A DNA stretch of 64,000 nucleotides. Source: an uncultured Kineothrix sp. Lineage in GTDB: Bacteria > Bacillota > Clostridia > Lachnospirales > Lachnospiraceae. Within the stretch, counting starts at the first letter, position 1; each line of letters starts with the position of its first letter. The position numbers were made by a program, and so were the translations under genes. Positions 25,137 to 34,648 of the stretch are shown piece after piece. The notes under the pieces are model-generated. The model made no database searches. It was not told the DNA's origin and was given only the letters and a program-made list of their open reading frames with translations. Location: positions 15,907-79,906 of the forward strand of contig CAJUSR010000018.1 of assembly GCA_910588855.1 (NCBI GenBank). The letters are read 5' to 3'.

Positions 25137-28100
25137 TTATGGAATATCCATTTCATCCGCCCTATCGCTTTTGGCATTCTCTTCCTTCATCCTTATCAGC
25201 GCTTCCTCTTCTTTCATCCCATCCAACTGCCTGTAATGGTATCCGGGAATCCTTCCATCAAAACCGCAGACCGAACGGAAATTGCAATAATCACATGCCT
25301 TTTCTGTTCCCTGCCTGCAGGGCCTTGCCCCAATTTTCCCGTCCAAAATCTCCCCGCCGATTTCTTTTATCTTCAAATTTACGTATTTTGATATTTCCTG
25401 AAGCTCTTCTTCGTTTATGACACTGGATTTGACACTTAACGTACCGTCCTTTTTCCGCTCCAATGGCAGAATATCCGACTTATCCGAAAATTCCCTGTCT
25501 AAATATGCGATAATCGTGTCATTATCGTTGACTATACCGGTCATCCTCAGCTCTTCCCTCAACCGGGCATCCAATTCTTCTTCTGTCATTTCCCCGTCAA
25601 ACTTCACCACCGGGTCTGCCACACGGTAATACAAAAGTGCTGCCGGAACCACTTTTTTCCCCGGGTTTCTCTTTTTCTCCATTTCCACCGCCGCATTCAT
25701 ATAGACGACTAATTGCAATTGCAGCCCATAATACAATGCTGCCAAGTCAAATCTTTTGCTGCCGGACTTATAATCAATTACCTTTACGTAAACATTTCCG
25801 CCCTCTTCATAAGTATCAATACGGTCTATCCTGCCCCGCAGCTTCATTTTCTCTTCCTTTGACAGCGCAATATTGACGGATTCCAAATCTTCCGCCATAG
25901 TAAAAGAAACTTCAACATCCCTGGGCACAAAACTCCCTTTCCGCAATTGATACTGCAAGGTCTGCACCGCCCGTTTCAATATGCGGCGCATCCTTTCGAT
26001 GGCATATTCGTTTCTCGCACTGCTATATAAAACCGTCTCCCCATATGCCGATGCATATTCCTCCAAAGTTTCCCCTAATATCCTGTCCGCTTCCTCTTCC
26101 TGAAAGTCAAACCAACTGCTGCCGTTTTCTTTCAGCTTCCCGGAAAACCTTTCCAACACCCCGTGGAAAACATTCCCCATATCTACCGCTTCAAACCCGT
26201 ATTCCTCCCGCTCCTTCAAAGATAAGCCATATTGGAGAAAATGGGCATAGGCGCAGGATGCATATTGTTCCAGACGGCTCACGCTGCTGGTCAACAATTG
26301 CCCATACAAAAGCCGGGCAATCTTTTTCCCCAAATCGGTTTCCTGATAACGGATAAACGCCCCCTCCACCAAACGGTCAACTTCCTTCTGGTATTCTTCG
26401 TCCTTATGATAGATATGATAAAGGGTAAAAAACTTCTTTTCTTCCTCCAATCCCATGATGCCGGCCCCATAATCCCGCAGCATATCCGCCACATAGTCCA
26501 TGCCTGCCCGCTTGGATTCCATCTGCTGCTCGAACCCTCTAAGTTCCGGCTTTTGTATCAAAAGCCGGGGAAATAGTTTCCTTAAAGTATCCACCAGATA
26601 AGCCGGACGGATGCTCTTCCCTTCCTGATTCACCTTGCAATAGGAAAGGTATAAATGCTCTGAAGGCTTTGTCATGTTCATATATAAATAAAGCCGCTGG
26701 ATATACATCTGCTGTCTCGGGGTAGGCGCCAGCTCATAAGGGGATTCCTTTAAAAATTCCCTGTCAATATCGGAAATAATCCCACCGCTTCCTGTATTTT
26801 TTGGGATATTCCCATCATTCACGCCAACAAAAAACAATACCTTAATTTCCTTTAATCTGGTTCTTTCGATATCCCCTACCACCACTCTGTCTACATTCTG
26901 CGGAATAGTTCCTACCTGAATTTCACCAAAGCCCGCATCCAGAATATCGGCAAATTCCTTCAAGCCCATCTTTTCTTCCGCAAGCAGACTGTCAATCTGG
27001 TCTAAAAGGTCCATCACCAAACGGTAAATCTGTCCATACTCTCTTGCCCGGGGCATATCTCCCTGGCAGCGGAACATCCTTTCATAAACCGCCAGTTTTT
27101 CCTGCACACAGTTTTTCGTTATGAACCGGTACAATGCTTTTATTTTTTCCCCTGCCGTTCCTATCCCCTTCTCCATAAGCGGAGCCATCTGCTCCATCAC
27201 ACCAAGGCGCATTTCATTGAAAACCGCCAGTTCTTCCTCTTTTATCCCTCCCGGCATCGCCGTAAAAAGTGACGACCATTTTTTCTTTCCACTGATACCA
27301 CAGGCCATCACATAATTTTCCAACCTGTCCGTATCTTCCCTGTCAAATCCCGTAAGCCCGCTCCGCAAATAGTGGAATACCGACTGATAGGAAAAATTAT
27401 CCATCACCAGCTTCAATGCACTCCGTATGTATTCAATAAAGGGATTTAAAAGAATCCCTTTCGTATAATCCATAAATACAGGAATCTCAAATTTCTCCGC
27501 CTCCGCTTCCACATGGGCAGCATAAGTTTCCAGATTCCCTGTAACAATCGCAAAATCCCGATAGCAATAATCCTTTTTCCGGATAAGTTCACGCATTTTG
27601 ATGCAAATCTGCCTTACTTCTTCTCCCGGAGATGCCGCCTCCATCAAGTGTACCGTCTCATTTGCCCCTTCATAAGGCTTTGCCGGATACCGGAACAGAT
27701 ATTTTTCCAAATGCTGCATTTCCCCATTCCCGGAAAATCTGGGCAGGCCCTTCTCCCCGTTTCCACCGCGGATAAATACGTCGGCCCCTCTGGATACCCC
27801 CTCTTCCTCCGCCAGCCGTATTAAATCCGCCGCCGTTTTTTTGCTCAGATAAAAGAGCTGCTGTTCTCCATTGGGTTGATAAGGGTTGGCTTCCCCACCG
27901 TCCATAACCGCAGTTACAATCACTTCCTTTGCCAGCCCCATAATCCTCTGTATCAGTCTGTTTTGAATCGGAGTAAAACCGGTAAAACCGTCAAATGCCA
28001 CTATGCTGTTTTTAATGATTTTGGACTTCGGCAGCATCCGGCATAATAAATCCAGCGTTTCTTCCGTCGTCACATATTTTTCCTTGATAAACTGCAGAAA

Positions 28101-28595
28101 ATGCCCGTAAAGTACGCACAAATCTTTTAGCTTATGATGCAGCGCCCCCCTCTTCTTTGCAAATTCCGTCAGTTCCTCCAGCTCTTTTACCCCGATGCCA
28201 TACTGCATAAATTCGGAAACTGCCGACTTTACTTCATGGATATACCCGATTTTATTTAAGTTGCCGCCGATTACCGGCATCTCTTCCCCAATTGTTTCCG
28301 CTACTTTACGCAAGACAAGGCTTTTTCCGGTATCATCCAATACTGTATGCCTATCTTGGCCCACTTCCTCCAATATTCTGTGGGAAAGCCTTCCGAAGCT
28401 TAATACATCGATATTCATAATCCCTTTCTTCGGATGCGCTTTTACCAAATCCATCTGTGTCTGCATCGTAAACTGGTCAGGCACGATAATCAAAAACTCC
28501 GTCTTCGGGTTCTCCATTGCCCGCTTGATAATCTCTTTATGCAAACCCGTACTCTTCCCAGCCCCTGACGGCCCAAAATAAAATCGAAGTCCCAT
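25137..28595 (-). CDS. addB: Helicase-nuclease AddAB, subunit AddB
   Basis: A 1152-residue partner of AddA. It opens with LRFYFGPSGAGKSTGL, the Walker A motif (8-15) that begins nearly all AddB proteins. The C-terminal part holds the second nuclease domain (VKVIDYKSGSKRFDL) and the four cysteines of the family's [4Fe-4S] cluster: one in YASCAYAHF near residue 800 and three in the CRQG..ACDYCNF..VC region near 1110. AddB supplies the 5'-strand nuclease and Chi recognition. addB precedes addA, the standard order. Start at the ATG giving MGLRF. Confidence 0.97.
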   Translation of the reverse strand: MGLRFYFGPSGAGKSTGLHKEIIKRAMENPKTEFLIIVPDQFTMQTQMDLVKAHPKKGIMNIDVLSFGRLSHRILEEVGQDRHTVLDDTGKSLVLRKVAETIGEEMPVIGGNLNKIGYIHEVKSAVSEFMQYGIGVKELEELTEFAKKRGALHHKLKDLCVLYGHFLQFIKEKYVTTEETLDLLCRMLPKSKIIKNSIVAFDGFTGFTPIQNRLIQRIMGLAKEVIVTAVMDGGEANPYQPNGEQQLFYLSKKTAADLIRLAEEEGVSRGADVFIRGGNGEKGLPRFSGNGEMQHLEKYLFRYPAKPYEGANETVHLMEAASPGEEVRQICIKMRELIRKKDYCYRDFAIVTGNLETYAAHVEAEAEKFEIPVFMDYTKGILLNPFIEYIRSALKLVMDNFSYQSVFHYLRSGLTGFDREDTDRLENYVMACGISGKKKWSSLFTAMPGGIKEEELAVFNEMRLGVMEQMAPLMEKGIGTAGEKIKALYRFITKNCVQEKLAVYERMFRCQGDMPRAREYGQIYRLVMDLLDQIDSLLAEEKMGLKEFADILDAGFGEIQVGTIPQNVDRVVVGDIERTRLKEIKVLFFVGVNDGNIPKNTGSGGIISDIDREFLKESPYELAPTPRQQMYIQRLYLYMNMTKPSEHLYLSYCKVNQEGKSIRPAYLVDTLRKLFPRLLIQKPELRGFEQQMESKRAGMDYVADMLRDYGAGIMGLEEEKKFFTLYHIYHKDEEYQKEVDRLVEGAFIRYQETDLGKKIARLLYGQLLTSSVSRLEQYASCAYAHFLQYGLSLKEREEYGFEAVDMGNVFHGVLERFSGKLKENGSSWFDFQEEEADRILGETLEEYASAYGETVLYSSARNEYAIERMRRILKRAVQTLQYQLRKGSFVPRDVEVSFTMAEDLESVNIALSKEEKMKLRGRIDRIDTYEEGGNVYVKVIDYKSGSKRFDLAALYYGLQLQLVVYMNAAVEMEKKRNPGKKVVPAALLYYRVADPVVKFDGEMTEEELDARLREELRMTGIVNDNDTIIAYLDREFSDKSDILPLERKKDGTLSVKSSVINEEELQEISKYVNLKIKEIGGEILDGKIGARPCRQGTEKACDYCNFRSVCGFDGRIPGYHYRQLDGMKEEEALIRMKEENAKSDRADEMDIP

Positions 28596-28626
28596 GTTGT
28601 TCTCCTATTATGATTCCTGTTTTCCC

Positions 28627-30204
28627 CTACATCAATGGCGCCGCCACCTTCATCAAACTCCCTACCGCTTTTATGCTCCATTTCTCTTTGCGTACCGTTT
28701 CTTCAGTCACTTGACGGCACTTCGCAAGGGTAGCCTGAAAATCTTTTTCTATCTCCGGAACGCAGTCTGTGCGATACATATACGTGGCGCATTCAAAATG
28801 ATGATATAAGCTCCGGTAGTCTAAATTGATTGTTCCTACCACCGCTTCCTGCCCATCGCATACAAACACTTTGGCATGGACGAAGCCGGGCGTGTATTCG
28901 TATATTTTTACCCCGGATTCCAAAAGGGAAGCATAATGTGTTTTTGCCAGAGCATAAGGGATTGCCTTATCCGGAATCCCCGGGAGCAGCAATACTACTT
29001 CTACGCCTCTTTCCGCCGCAAATTTTAGAGCAGTTTCCATTTCCCCATCCAATATCAGATATGGCGTCATAATATGTACATATTCCAAAGACCGGTTCAA
29101 GATATCCATATACACTCTTTCGCCTAATTTATCATTATCCAACGGGCAGTCCCCATAGGGAATGACATAACCTCCCGCTCTTTTATCCGGCTGTGACGGA
29201 TAGGAAAGGAAACGGGTGTACTCGACCTGTTTTTCATCAATTCCCCACATTTGCAAAAACATCAAGGTAAAGCTTTTCACCGCATCGCCTTTCAGCATAA
29301 CGGCCGTATCCTTCCAATGCCCGAATTTCACTTTTTCGTTGATATACTCATCCGCCAGATTCACCCCTCCGTTAAATGCCGTATGCCCGTCAATCACCAG
29401 TATTTTCCTATGGTCACGATAATTATAGTGGGTGGAAACAAACGGGGATACAGGTGCAAAAGCCTTACACCGGATTCCCAATGCCTTCAGCCGCTTTGGA
29501 TAATCATGGGGCAGCAATGCAAATTCACAGGCTCCGTCATACATCAGCCGGACGTCTACTCCCTGGGCAGCCTTCTTTGCCAATATTTCCAATATCCTGC
29601 CCCACATAAGCCCTTCGTCTATAATAAAATATTCCATAAAAATAAAATGCCGGGCTTTTTCAAGCTGTTTCAGCATCTCTTCAAACTTATCCTCGCCCTG
29701 AGGGAAATAAACCACAGATGTATCCGCAAACACCGGGTGGCATCCGCTTCTGTGCATATAATGGGCCAGTGCCGCCACGCCTTTATCCTCTTCCCTCAGC
29801 CTGGCCATAACATCCTCCGGCTGCGGAATCTGTTCTTTTGTATCCGTTACCATATCATTGACACGCTTCTTCAACGCCCGATGCCCAATATTGCTCTGGG
29901 TATACAGGAACAGAAGCACACCAAACACCGGAAGAAGCATAATTGCAATCAACCATGTGATTTTCGCCGTAGGGTTAATCTTACTATTGAGCAGATAAAC
30001 TACCATCACAACAGTAAATAATGCGGTTCCGCCCAAAATATGAGGCAAAAAATCTTCAAACCACTGGAAAATACTAAAAAGAATCAAAATCTGCACCACC
30101 AGCAAAAGCAGCATCAGCCCAAAACGGCTGAATATCGCATGGATAATACCTTTTTGACCCTTCTTTAAGAGGATAAGCCCTTTGTTTTTATAATCTGTCT
30201 GCAT
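28627..30204 (-). CDS. cls: Cardiolipin synthase (phospholipase D family)
   Basis: A 525-residue membrane enzyme that joins two phosphatidylglycerols to make cardiolipin. Two N-terminal transmembrane helices (about 25-50 and 58-80) are followed by two HKD phospholipase D motifs: YRDHRKILVIDG with FNGGVNLADEY, and HAKVFVCDGQEAVVGTIN with LDYRSLYHHFE. Length fits bacterial ClsA-type proteins, slightly long. ATG 30204 has AAAGGAGAAAGG; a frame extending to 30336 lacks support. It lies between the MBL/HAD fusion gene and addB. Confidence 0.93.
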   Translation of the reverse strand: MQTDYKNKGLILLKKGQKGIIHAIFSRFGLMLLLLVVQILILFSIFQWFEDFLPHILGGTALFTVVMVVYLLNSKINPTAKITWLIAIMLLPVFGVLLFLYTQSNIGHRALKKRVNDMVTDTKEQIPQPEDVMARLREEDKGVAALAHYMHRSGCHPVFADTSVVYFPQGEDKFEEMLKQLEKARHFIFMEYFIIDEGLMWGRILEILAKKAAQGVDVRLMYDGACEFALLPHDYPKRLKALGIRCKAFAPVSPFVSTHYNYRDHRKILVIDGHTAFNGGVNLADEYINEKVKFGHWKDTAVMLKGDAVKSFTLMFLQMWGIDEKQVEYTRFLSYPSQPDKRAGGYVIPYGDCPLDNDKLGERVYMDILNRSLEYVHIMTPYLILDGEMETALKFAAERGVEVVLLLPGIPDKAIPYALAKTHYASLLESGVKIYEYTPGFVHAKVFVCDGQEAVVGTINLDYRSLYHHFECATYMYRTDCVPEIEKDFQATLAKCRQVTEETVRKEKWSIKAVGSLMKVAAPLM

Positions 30205-30397
30205 AATCCTTTCTCCTTTGCAAAACCTGCCAAAACCAATACCGAGGATTCGTTTCTCCAATGTCCTAATATATATGGTTCTGGAATGAAATATTTTTCT
30301 TATTATAAACCGTACAGTAACAGGATGGTCAAGCAAAGGCTTTCGCCTGTCCTTTCACCCGCAGATACAGATATATCAAAGAATTTACTGCCTTCCT

Positions 30398-32158
30398 TCA
30401 TCGTTGCAGATAAGGAATAATTTCCTTTACCGAATGAAAAATCAAATCCGGTTTTATCTCCGATTCCCTAACGTCGTTGAGGGTTGCTTCGCCGCTTAAG
30501 ACGAGGATACCCGTAAGTCCATTGTTTTTTCCGGCAGCAATATCGGTGTAAAGTCGGTCCCCTACCATCGCTGTCCTCTCCCGTTCAACGGAAACCCTTT
30601 CCATTAAATAGTCAATAATCGCCCCGTTTGGTTTCCCAATGATGCAATCAGGATACCGCCCTGTCGAAGCATGGATGAAAGCATGGATAGCGCCGATATC
30701 GGGGATAAATCCACTTTCTGTCGGGCAATTGTAATCAGGATGGGTAGCGATATAAGGCAAGCCTTGCCTTACAAAATCACAGGCTTTGCACAGTTTTCCA
30801 TAGTCCAACGTGGTATCGAAAGCCGTAACGATTGCCTGCGGCTTTTCATCGTCCAGCACAATCCCTTCTTTTTCAAACTGCGCTTTCAGCAAGTCATTGC
30901 CCAGCAAGAATACTTTTTTCCCGGGGTAATTCCGTAGGAGATAGGAAATGGCAGCCTGGCCGGAAGTGATAATTCTATCCACCCCTGTTTCCAACCCCAT
31001 ACGCCTTAATTTTTCCACATAAACTTCCGGGCTTTTGGATGAATTGTTTGTCAAGAAAACATATTTTTTCCCAACACGCTGGATTTCTTCCAAAAATTCT
31101 TTTGCGCCCTCAATCCACTGCTCCCCTAAATATATCGTTCCATCCATATCAAGGGCAAAGCAGTCTATATCGTTTAATTTCCCTTCCCTGTCTTGATTTA
31201 CCGCCTCCATCGTTCCGCAGGCTGCTGCCGGGGGACATTTTTCCACAGGATTGCACGTATCTTCGCCTGTCTTTTTTCCATCCAATGTATGCCAATATAA
31301 CCGGTTCCCCAAAAAGACTGTTTCCATTTCCCCCTGTGCTTTCATCCAGGAAAGATAAGAGCGTAAAGTTGCGCCGACTAAAACGTACTGGTTTTCGTCC
31401 ATCCCCAGCCCGTATTTATCAAAAACTTTTTGAATGATGTCTTCCGTTCCCACCTTTTCCCTGCAAATCCCCCGGAGCAAGTCCGCAATCTCACGCACTT
31501 TCTCCTGATTTGCCTTTACTACAGGACCCATATCCGTATAGGTTTCCCCGTGGGAAGGGATAAACAGCCTGCCTTCCAACTTTTCCAGCTTATCCAAACT
31601 CCGCAGAAATTCCCCCACATCATACATAAATGATATGTGATACTTTTGCATAATGGCCCCTCCGGTCACGCCATCCGCCACAAACCAGATGCCATCCTCC
31701 GCTCCAAAAGCTGCCATAGAAAAGGAATGCCCGTCAATACGCACCATCCGTATCCCTTCCGGCAAAATCTCTTCCGTTAATTCTTCTACCATACTCGGCT
31801 GCGCCAAAAGGAATTTATTCCGCAGTTCCTTATAAGGGCTTCCCCCATACAAAAAAGAAGGCTCCAGCACCGTATCTTTTGCAAAAGCCCTATCCAATCC
31901 CGGGCAATAAGCCCTGCACCCCGTCCTCTCCTGGATTACCCGGTTCCCGCCAATATGATCCGCGTGGGAATGCGTATTCAATACCATCTCCGGCCGCCAG
32001 CCCTTTCCTGCCAAAACCTTCAATACCTTTTTCCCGGCATCTTTATCATTCCCGCTGTCGATTAGGCAAACCCTTTCATCATCCAGCCTGTAAATCCCAA
32101 TTTTGGACGGACAATCTATATAATACGTCCTCTCCCCTACCTGAACTAATTCGTACAC
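30398..32158 (-). CDS. Two-domain hydrolase: metallo-beta-lactamase fold fused to HAD-IIA phosphatase
   Basis: One uninterrupted 586-residue frame joins two enzymes. Residues 1 to about 290 are a metallo-beta-lactamase fold with the full metal set: NTHSHADHIGGN (His63, His65, Asp67, His68), His144 in IDGHSFSM, Asp162 in FVADGV and His203 in PSHGE. A 40-residue linker follows. Residues about 330-586 are a NagD/AraL-like HAD-IIA phosphatase: LDMDGTIYLG (Asp337, Asp339), VFLTNNSSKS and MVGDRLYTDIAAGKNNG. The GTG start follows AAGGAG. Both halves look intact, so a two-step or dual function is plausible; substrates are unknown. An internal ATG near residue 317 has no strong ribosome site. Confidence 0.85.
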   Translation of the reverse strand: MYELVQVGERTYYIDCPSKIGIYRLDDERVCLIDSGNDKDAGKKVLKVLAGKGWRPEMVLNTHSHADHIGGNRVIQERTGCRAYCPGLDRAFAKDTVLEPSFLYGGSPYKELRNKFLLAQPSMVEELTEEILPEGIRMVRIDGHSFSMAAFGAEDGIWFVADGVTGGAIMQKYHISFMYDVGEFLRSLDKLEKLEGRLFIPSHGETYTDMGPVVKANQEKVREIADLLRGICREKVGTEDIIQKVFDKYGLGMDENQYVLVGATLRSYLSWMKAQGEMETVFLGNRLYWHTLDGKKTGEDTCNPVEKCPPAAACGTMEAVNQDREGKLNDIDCFALDMDGTIYLGEQWIEGAKEFLEEIQRVGKKYVFLTNNSSKSPEVYVEKLRRMGLETGVDRIITSGQAAISYLLRNYPGKKVFLLGNDLLKAQFEKEGIVLDDEKPQAIVTAFDTTLDYGKLCKACDFVRQGLPYIATHPDYNCPTESGFIPDIGAIHAFIHASTGRYPDCIIGKPNGAIIDYLMERVSVERERTAMVGDRLYTDIAAGKNNGLTGILVLSGEATLNDVRESEIKPDLIFHSVKEIIPYLQR

Positions 32159-32192
32159 GGTCTTACTCCTTCCACATTTTTATCTTCCATTA

Positions 32193-32250
32193 AGATTCCC
32201 AAGGGTTGGCCAAGCGGCAGTGCCGGACAGACCTTTTGACACCCGAATCT
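32193..32250. repeat. Short family B repeat, copy 3
   Basis: The segment is bounded by AAGATTC and GAATCTT. Its right part GCCAAGCGGCAGTGCCGG, then CAGACCTTTTGACACCCG, is the conserved B end. The left arm is reduced. It lies between the receptor gene's terminator and the MBL/HAD gene. Confidence 0.65.
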
Positions 32251-32266
32251 TAATTATGTAAAAACA

Positions 32267-32286
32267 GGCAGCGAAAACCCGCTGCC
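32267..32286 (-). terminator. Terminator of the CZB receptor gene and cluster
   Basis: GGCAGCG and CGCTGCC pair around a six-base loop; on the minus strand the stem is followed by TGTTTTTAC. It lies 12 bases past the receptor gene's stop. Confidence 0.8.
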
Positions 32287-32298
32287 CGCCATACTCTA

Positions 32299-33663
32299 TT
32301 ATGCTCTGGAAAGCTGTATCATCATTTCCATATCCGATATCAGCCCTTTTGAATAGTTCTCCGCCTCCTGATAAATATGTTCTGCCCTCATATAATCTTC
32401 GTTCTGCAATGCCCTAATCACCTCGGCGCCAAATTGATGGAATTTCTGGTGTTTCGGCCCAAGACCTTCCCAAACGGTTTCTGTTCCCGGTATTTTCGGT
32501 GACATGGCGTAATAAAAATGACCGAACCCGCACTTGGAGGAATCCAACTGTAAGGGGATAATTTCCTTTCCGTCCACCATTTTCTTTAAGTTGCCGAGCC
32601 AGACCCTATGTGCATTAATTGCACTGGACATATACTGGGCAAATTCGTTGCGTTCCAAATGATAAAAAGCATCCTCTGTCATGCCGCCCATCTGCCTTAC
32701 TGCCCCATCCAAAGTTTTCTCTATATCTGCCACCGGCTCCACTGCTTTTTGGAGCTTCTCGCTGACATCACGCATAACAATCGTATTATTTTTAATCTGG
32801 TTCTCCATCTCCATCATAGAACTGCTGATTTCCTCGCTGACTGCTGCCAGGGAGCTGATGGATTCATCTACCTCGGATACATGCCTCTGGTTTTCATTGT
32901 TGATTTCCCAAACATGTTCAATTCTCTCTGTCATCGTATCCAGAGCTTCTATCGTACTCATCGCACTTTTCGTACTCGTCTGGGACGCTGCCTTAATGCC
33001 TTCCACAAAATTCCCCATATCACCGGTCAGTTTCTGGGTCTGCTCTGCCAATCCCCGGATTTCATCCGCAACAATAGCAAAACCGCGCCCTGCTTCCCCG
33101 GCTCTTGCGGCTTCGATGGATGCATTCAACGCCAGCAGGTTCGTCTGCATGGATATCGCATCAATCCCTGCAATAACCTCGTTCATCTGATTGATAACAT
33201 TGAATAAATCATTCAAATCCTTCTGCATTTCGCGGGATACATCAATCGTCTGCTTTGACAGCTCTTTAATGGATGTCAGCTCATTCTGCCCCACTTCTAT
33301 CTTCTTATTCACTTCGTTCATTTCTTCGGAAACATGGATAATCGTATTCGTCAATTCTTCTTGACTGTTCGTTCTCCCATCGGAAACTGCCGAATTTTCT
33401 ATTGCGCCAAACATAGACTCTGTAGCTGCAGCCACGTTGTTTGCAATCTGCATAATCTGTTCCGTATGATGCTGCATCGTTAAGTCAAGGGAACTAATCT
33501 GCATAACCGCTTTGATGTTCTTATCCAGTACACCTGCAAACTGTTCTCTTCCGCTTGACAGTCTCCTATAAATACTTTCCAACTCCGGCACTCTGGAATA
33601 ATCCGCTTCCTTCAGCTCCGAAACCGCTTTCATAAGTACTGCTTTCTTCTTTCCCACAGCCAT
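32299..33663 (-). CDS. Cytosolic methyl-accepting chemotaxis-type protein with C-terminal CZB zinc-binding domain
   Basis: The 454-residue protein has no membrane segment. A helical N-terminal part (1-150) leads to the conserved chemoreceptor tip (QTNLLALNASIEAARAGEAG, about 170-220), then a return coiled coil, and a C-terminal CZB domain (about 345-445). The CZB zinc ligands are visible as His in NAHRVWLGNL, Cys in DSSKCGFGHFYY and two later His in GPKHQKFHQFG. In other bacteria CZB domains sense zinc or hypochlorite through the Cys/His site. It is the last gene of the second kinase-ABC-regulator cluster, which suggests coupling of sugar uptake status to signalling, but no che genes are in the window. 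Confidence 0.88.
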   Translation of the reverse strand: MAVGKKKAVLMKAVSELKEADYSRVPELESIYRRLSSGREQFAGVLDKNIKAVMQISSLDLTMQHHTEQIMQIANNVAAATESMFGAIENSAVSDGRTNSQEELTNTIIHVSEEMNEVNKKIEVGQNELTSIKELSKQTIDVSREMQKDLNDLFNVINQMNEVIAGIDAISMQTNLLALNASIEAARAGEAGRGFAIVADEIRGLAEQTQKLTGDMGNFVEGIKAASQTSTKSAMSTIEALDTMTERIEHVWEINNENQRHVSEVDESISSLAAVSEEISSSMMEMENQIKNNTIVMRDVSEKLQKAVEPVADIEKTLDGAVRQMGGMTEDAFYHLERNEFAQYMSSAINAHRVWLGNLKKMVDGKEIIPLQLDSSKCGFGHFYYAMSPKIPGTETVWEGLGPKHQKFHQFGAEVIRALQNEDYMRAEHIYQEAENYSKGLISDMEMMIQLSRA

Positions 33664-33802
33664 GATACTTAACCTCGTTTTCTTATATTGACAAAATGAT
33701 TTTGCCTATAATTTTTCTATCTATAGTTTTCATCAAATTTTGCAAGATGTCAATACTTTTTCTGTTTTTCCTTCCATAATTTTTTCAAATTTCTTCTTTA
33801 TC

Positions 33803-34621
33803 TTACTTCTTTTGAGGTGTACATACTGTATTCCGGTACTCGTTGGCAGATACCCCTACCTGCTTCTTAAAAACCCTGGAAAAATGCGCCATATCCAAAA
33901 AGCCTACCGTTTCGGCAATATCTCCAATCCGCAGGGATGGGTTTTCTAACAGCCGTTTTGCTTCCTCCATTCGGACATGGTTTAAAATTTCCGAAAAGTT
34001 CTGTCCGGTGTACTTATTCAATAACTTGCTCAAATGCCATTGGCTGACATAAACATTATCCGCCACATCCGCAAGCTTTAACCTTTCCGCATAGTTTTCT
34101 TCGATAAATGCAAGGGCATTTTTTACAATAAAGCTGCTGGCTGCGCTTTCCAGTTCTTCTTTTTCCCCTTCCGTTCCATTTTTCCCTGCATCTATCCCTT
34201 TTTCTTCCAATTCCTCCTCTTCTTCCGCTTCTTTTATTGCCGCCTTTTCCTGTAATTTTTCCAGCATTGCCGAAATAGCTTCGCTTAATTCATCCATTTT
34301 GGAAGGCTTCAGCAAGAAACGGCACACCCCCAGCCGGATTGCTTTTTGGGCATAATCAAAATCACGGTACCCCGTAAGAATAGTGATTTCCATATGGGGA
34401 AACTCGGACTTTAAAGCCGCAATCATGCTTAACCCGTCCATCTGGGGCATACATATATCGGAAATCAGCATATCCGGCTTTTCTTTCCGTATCATTTCCA
34501 TTCCTTCTATGCCATTATAAGCCGTTCCTGCCACCACGCATCCCCATTTCTCCCATTTTACCGTTTTTTCCAAGCCCCTGACAATAATCGGCTCGTCATC
34601 AATAATCACTACCTTATACAT
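33803..34621 (-). CDS. Response regulator with AraC-type DNA-binding domain
   Basis: The 272-residue protein has a receiver domain (1-120, acidic pair IIDDE, phosphoacceptor Asp55 in LISDICMP, KPSK signature) joined by a highly acidic Glu-rich linker (about 125-155) to two AraC helix-turn-helix motifs (LADVADNVYVSQWHLSKLL and RIGDIAETVGFLDMAHFSRV). It is much shorter than the other AraC-type regulator in this window (500 residues) because the middle domain is missing. It should be the partner of the YesM-type kinase at 38088 and control this ABC cluster. GGGGG precedes the ATG. Confidence 0.92.
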   Translation of the reverse strand: MYKVVIIDDEPIIVRGLEKTVKWEKWGCVVAGTAYNGIEGMEMIRKEKPDMLISDICMPQMDGLSMIAALKSEFPHMEITILTGYRDFDYAQKAIRLGVCRFLLKPSKMDELSEAISAMLEKLQEKAAIKEAEEEEELEEKGIDAGKNGTEGEKEELESAASSFIVKNALAFIEENYAERLKLADVADNVYVSQWHLSKLLNKYTGQNFSEILNHVRMEEAKRLLENPSLRIGDIAETVGFLDMAHFSRVFKKQVGVSANEYRNTVCTPQKK

Positions 34622-34648
34622 AAGTCCCCCTATCCTGAAAATTATCGG

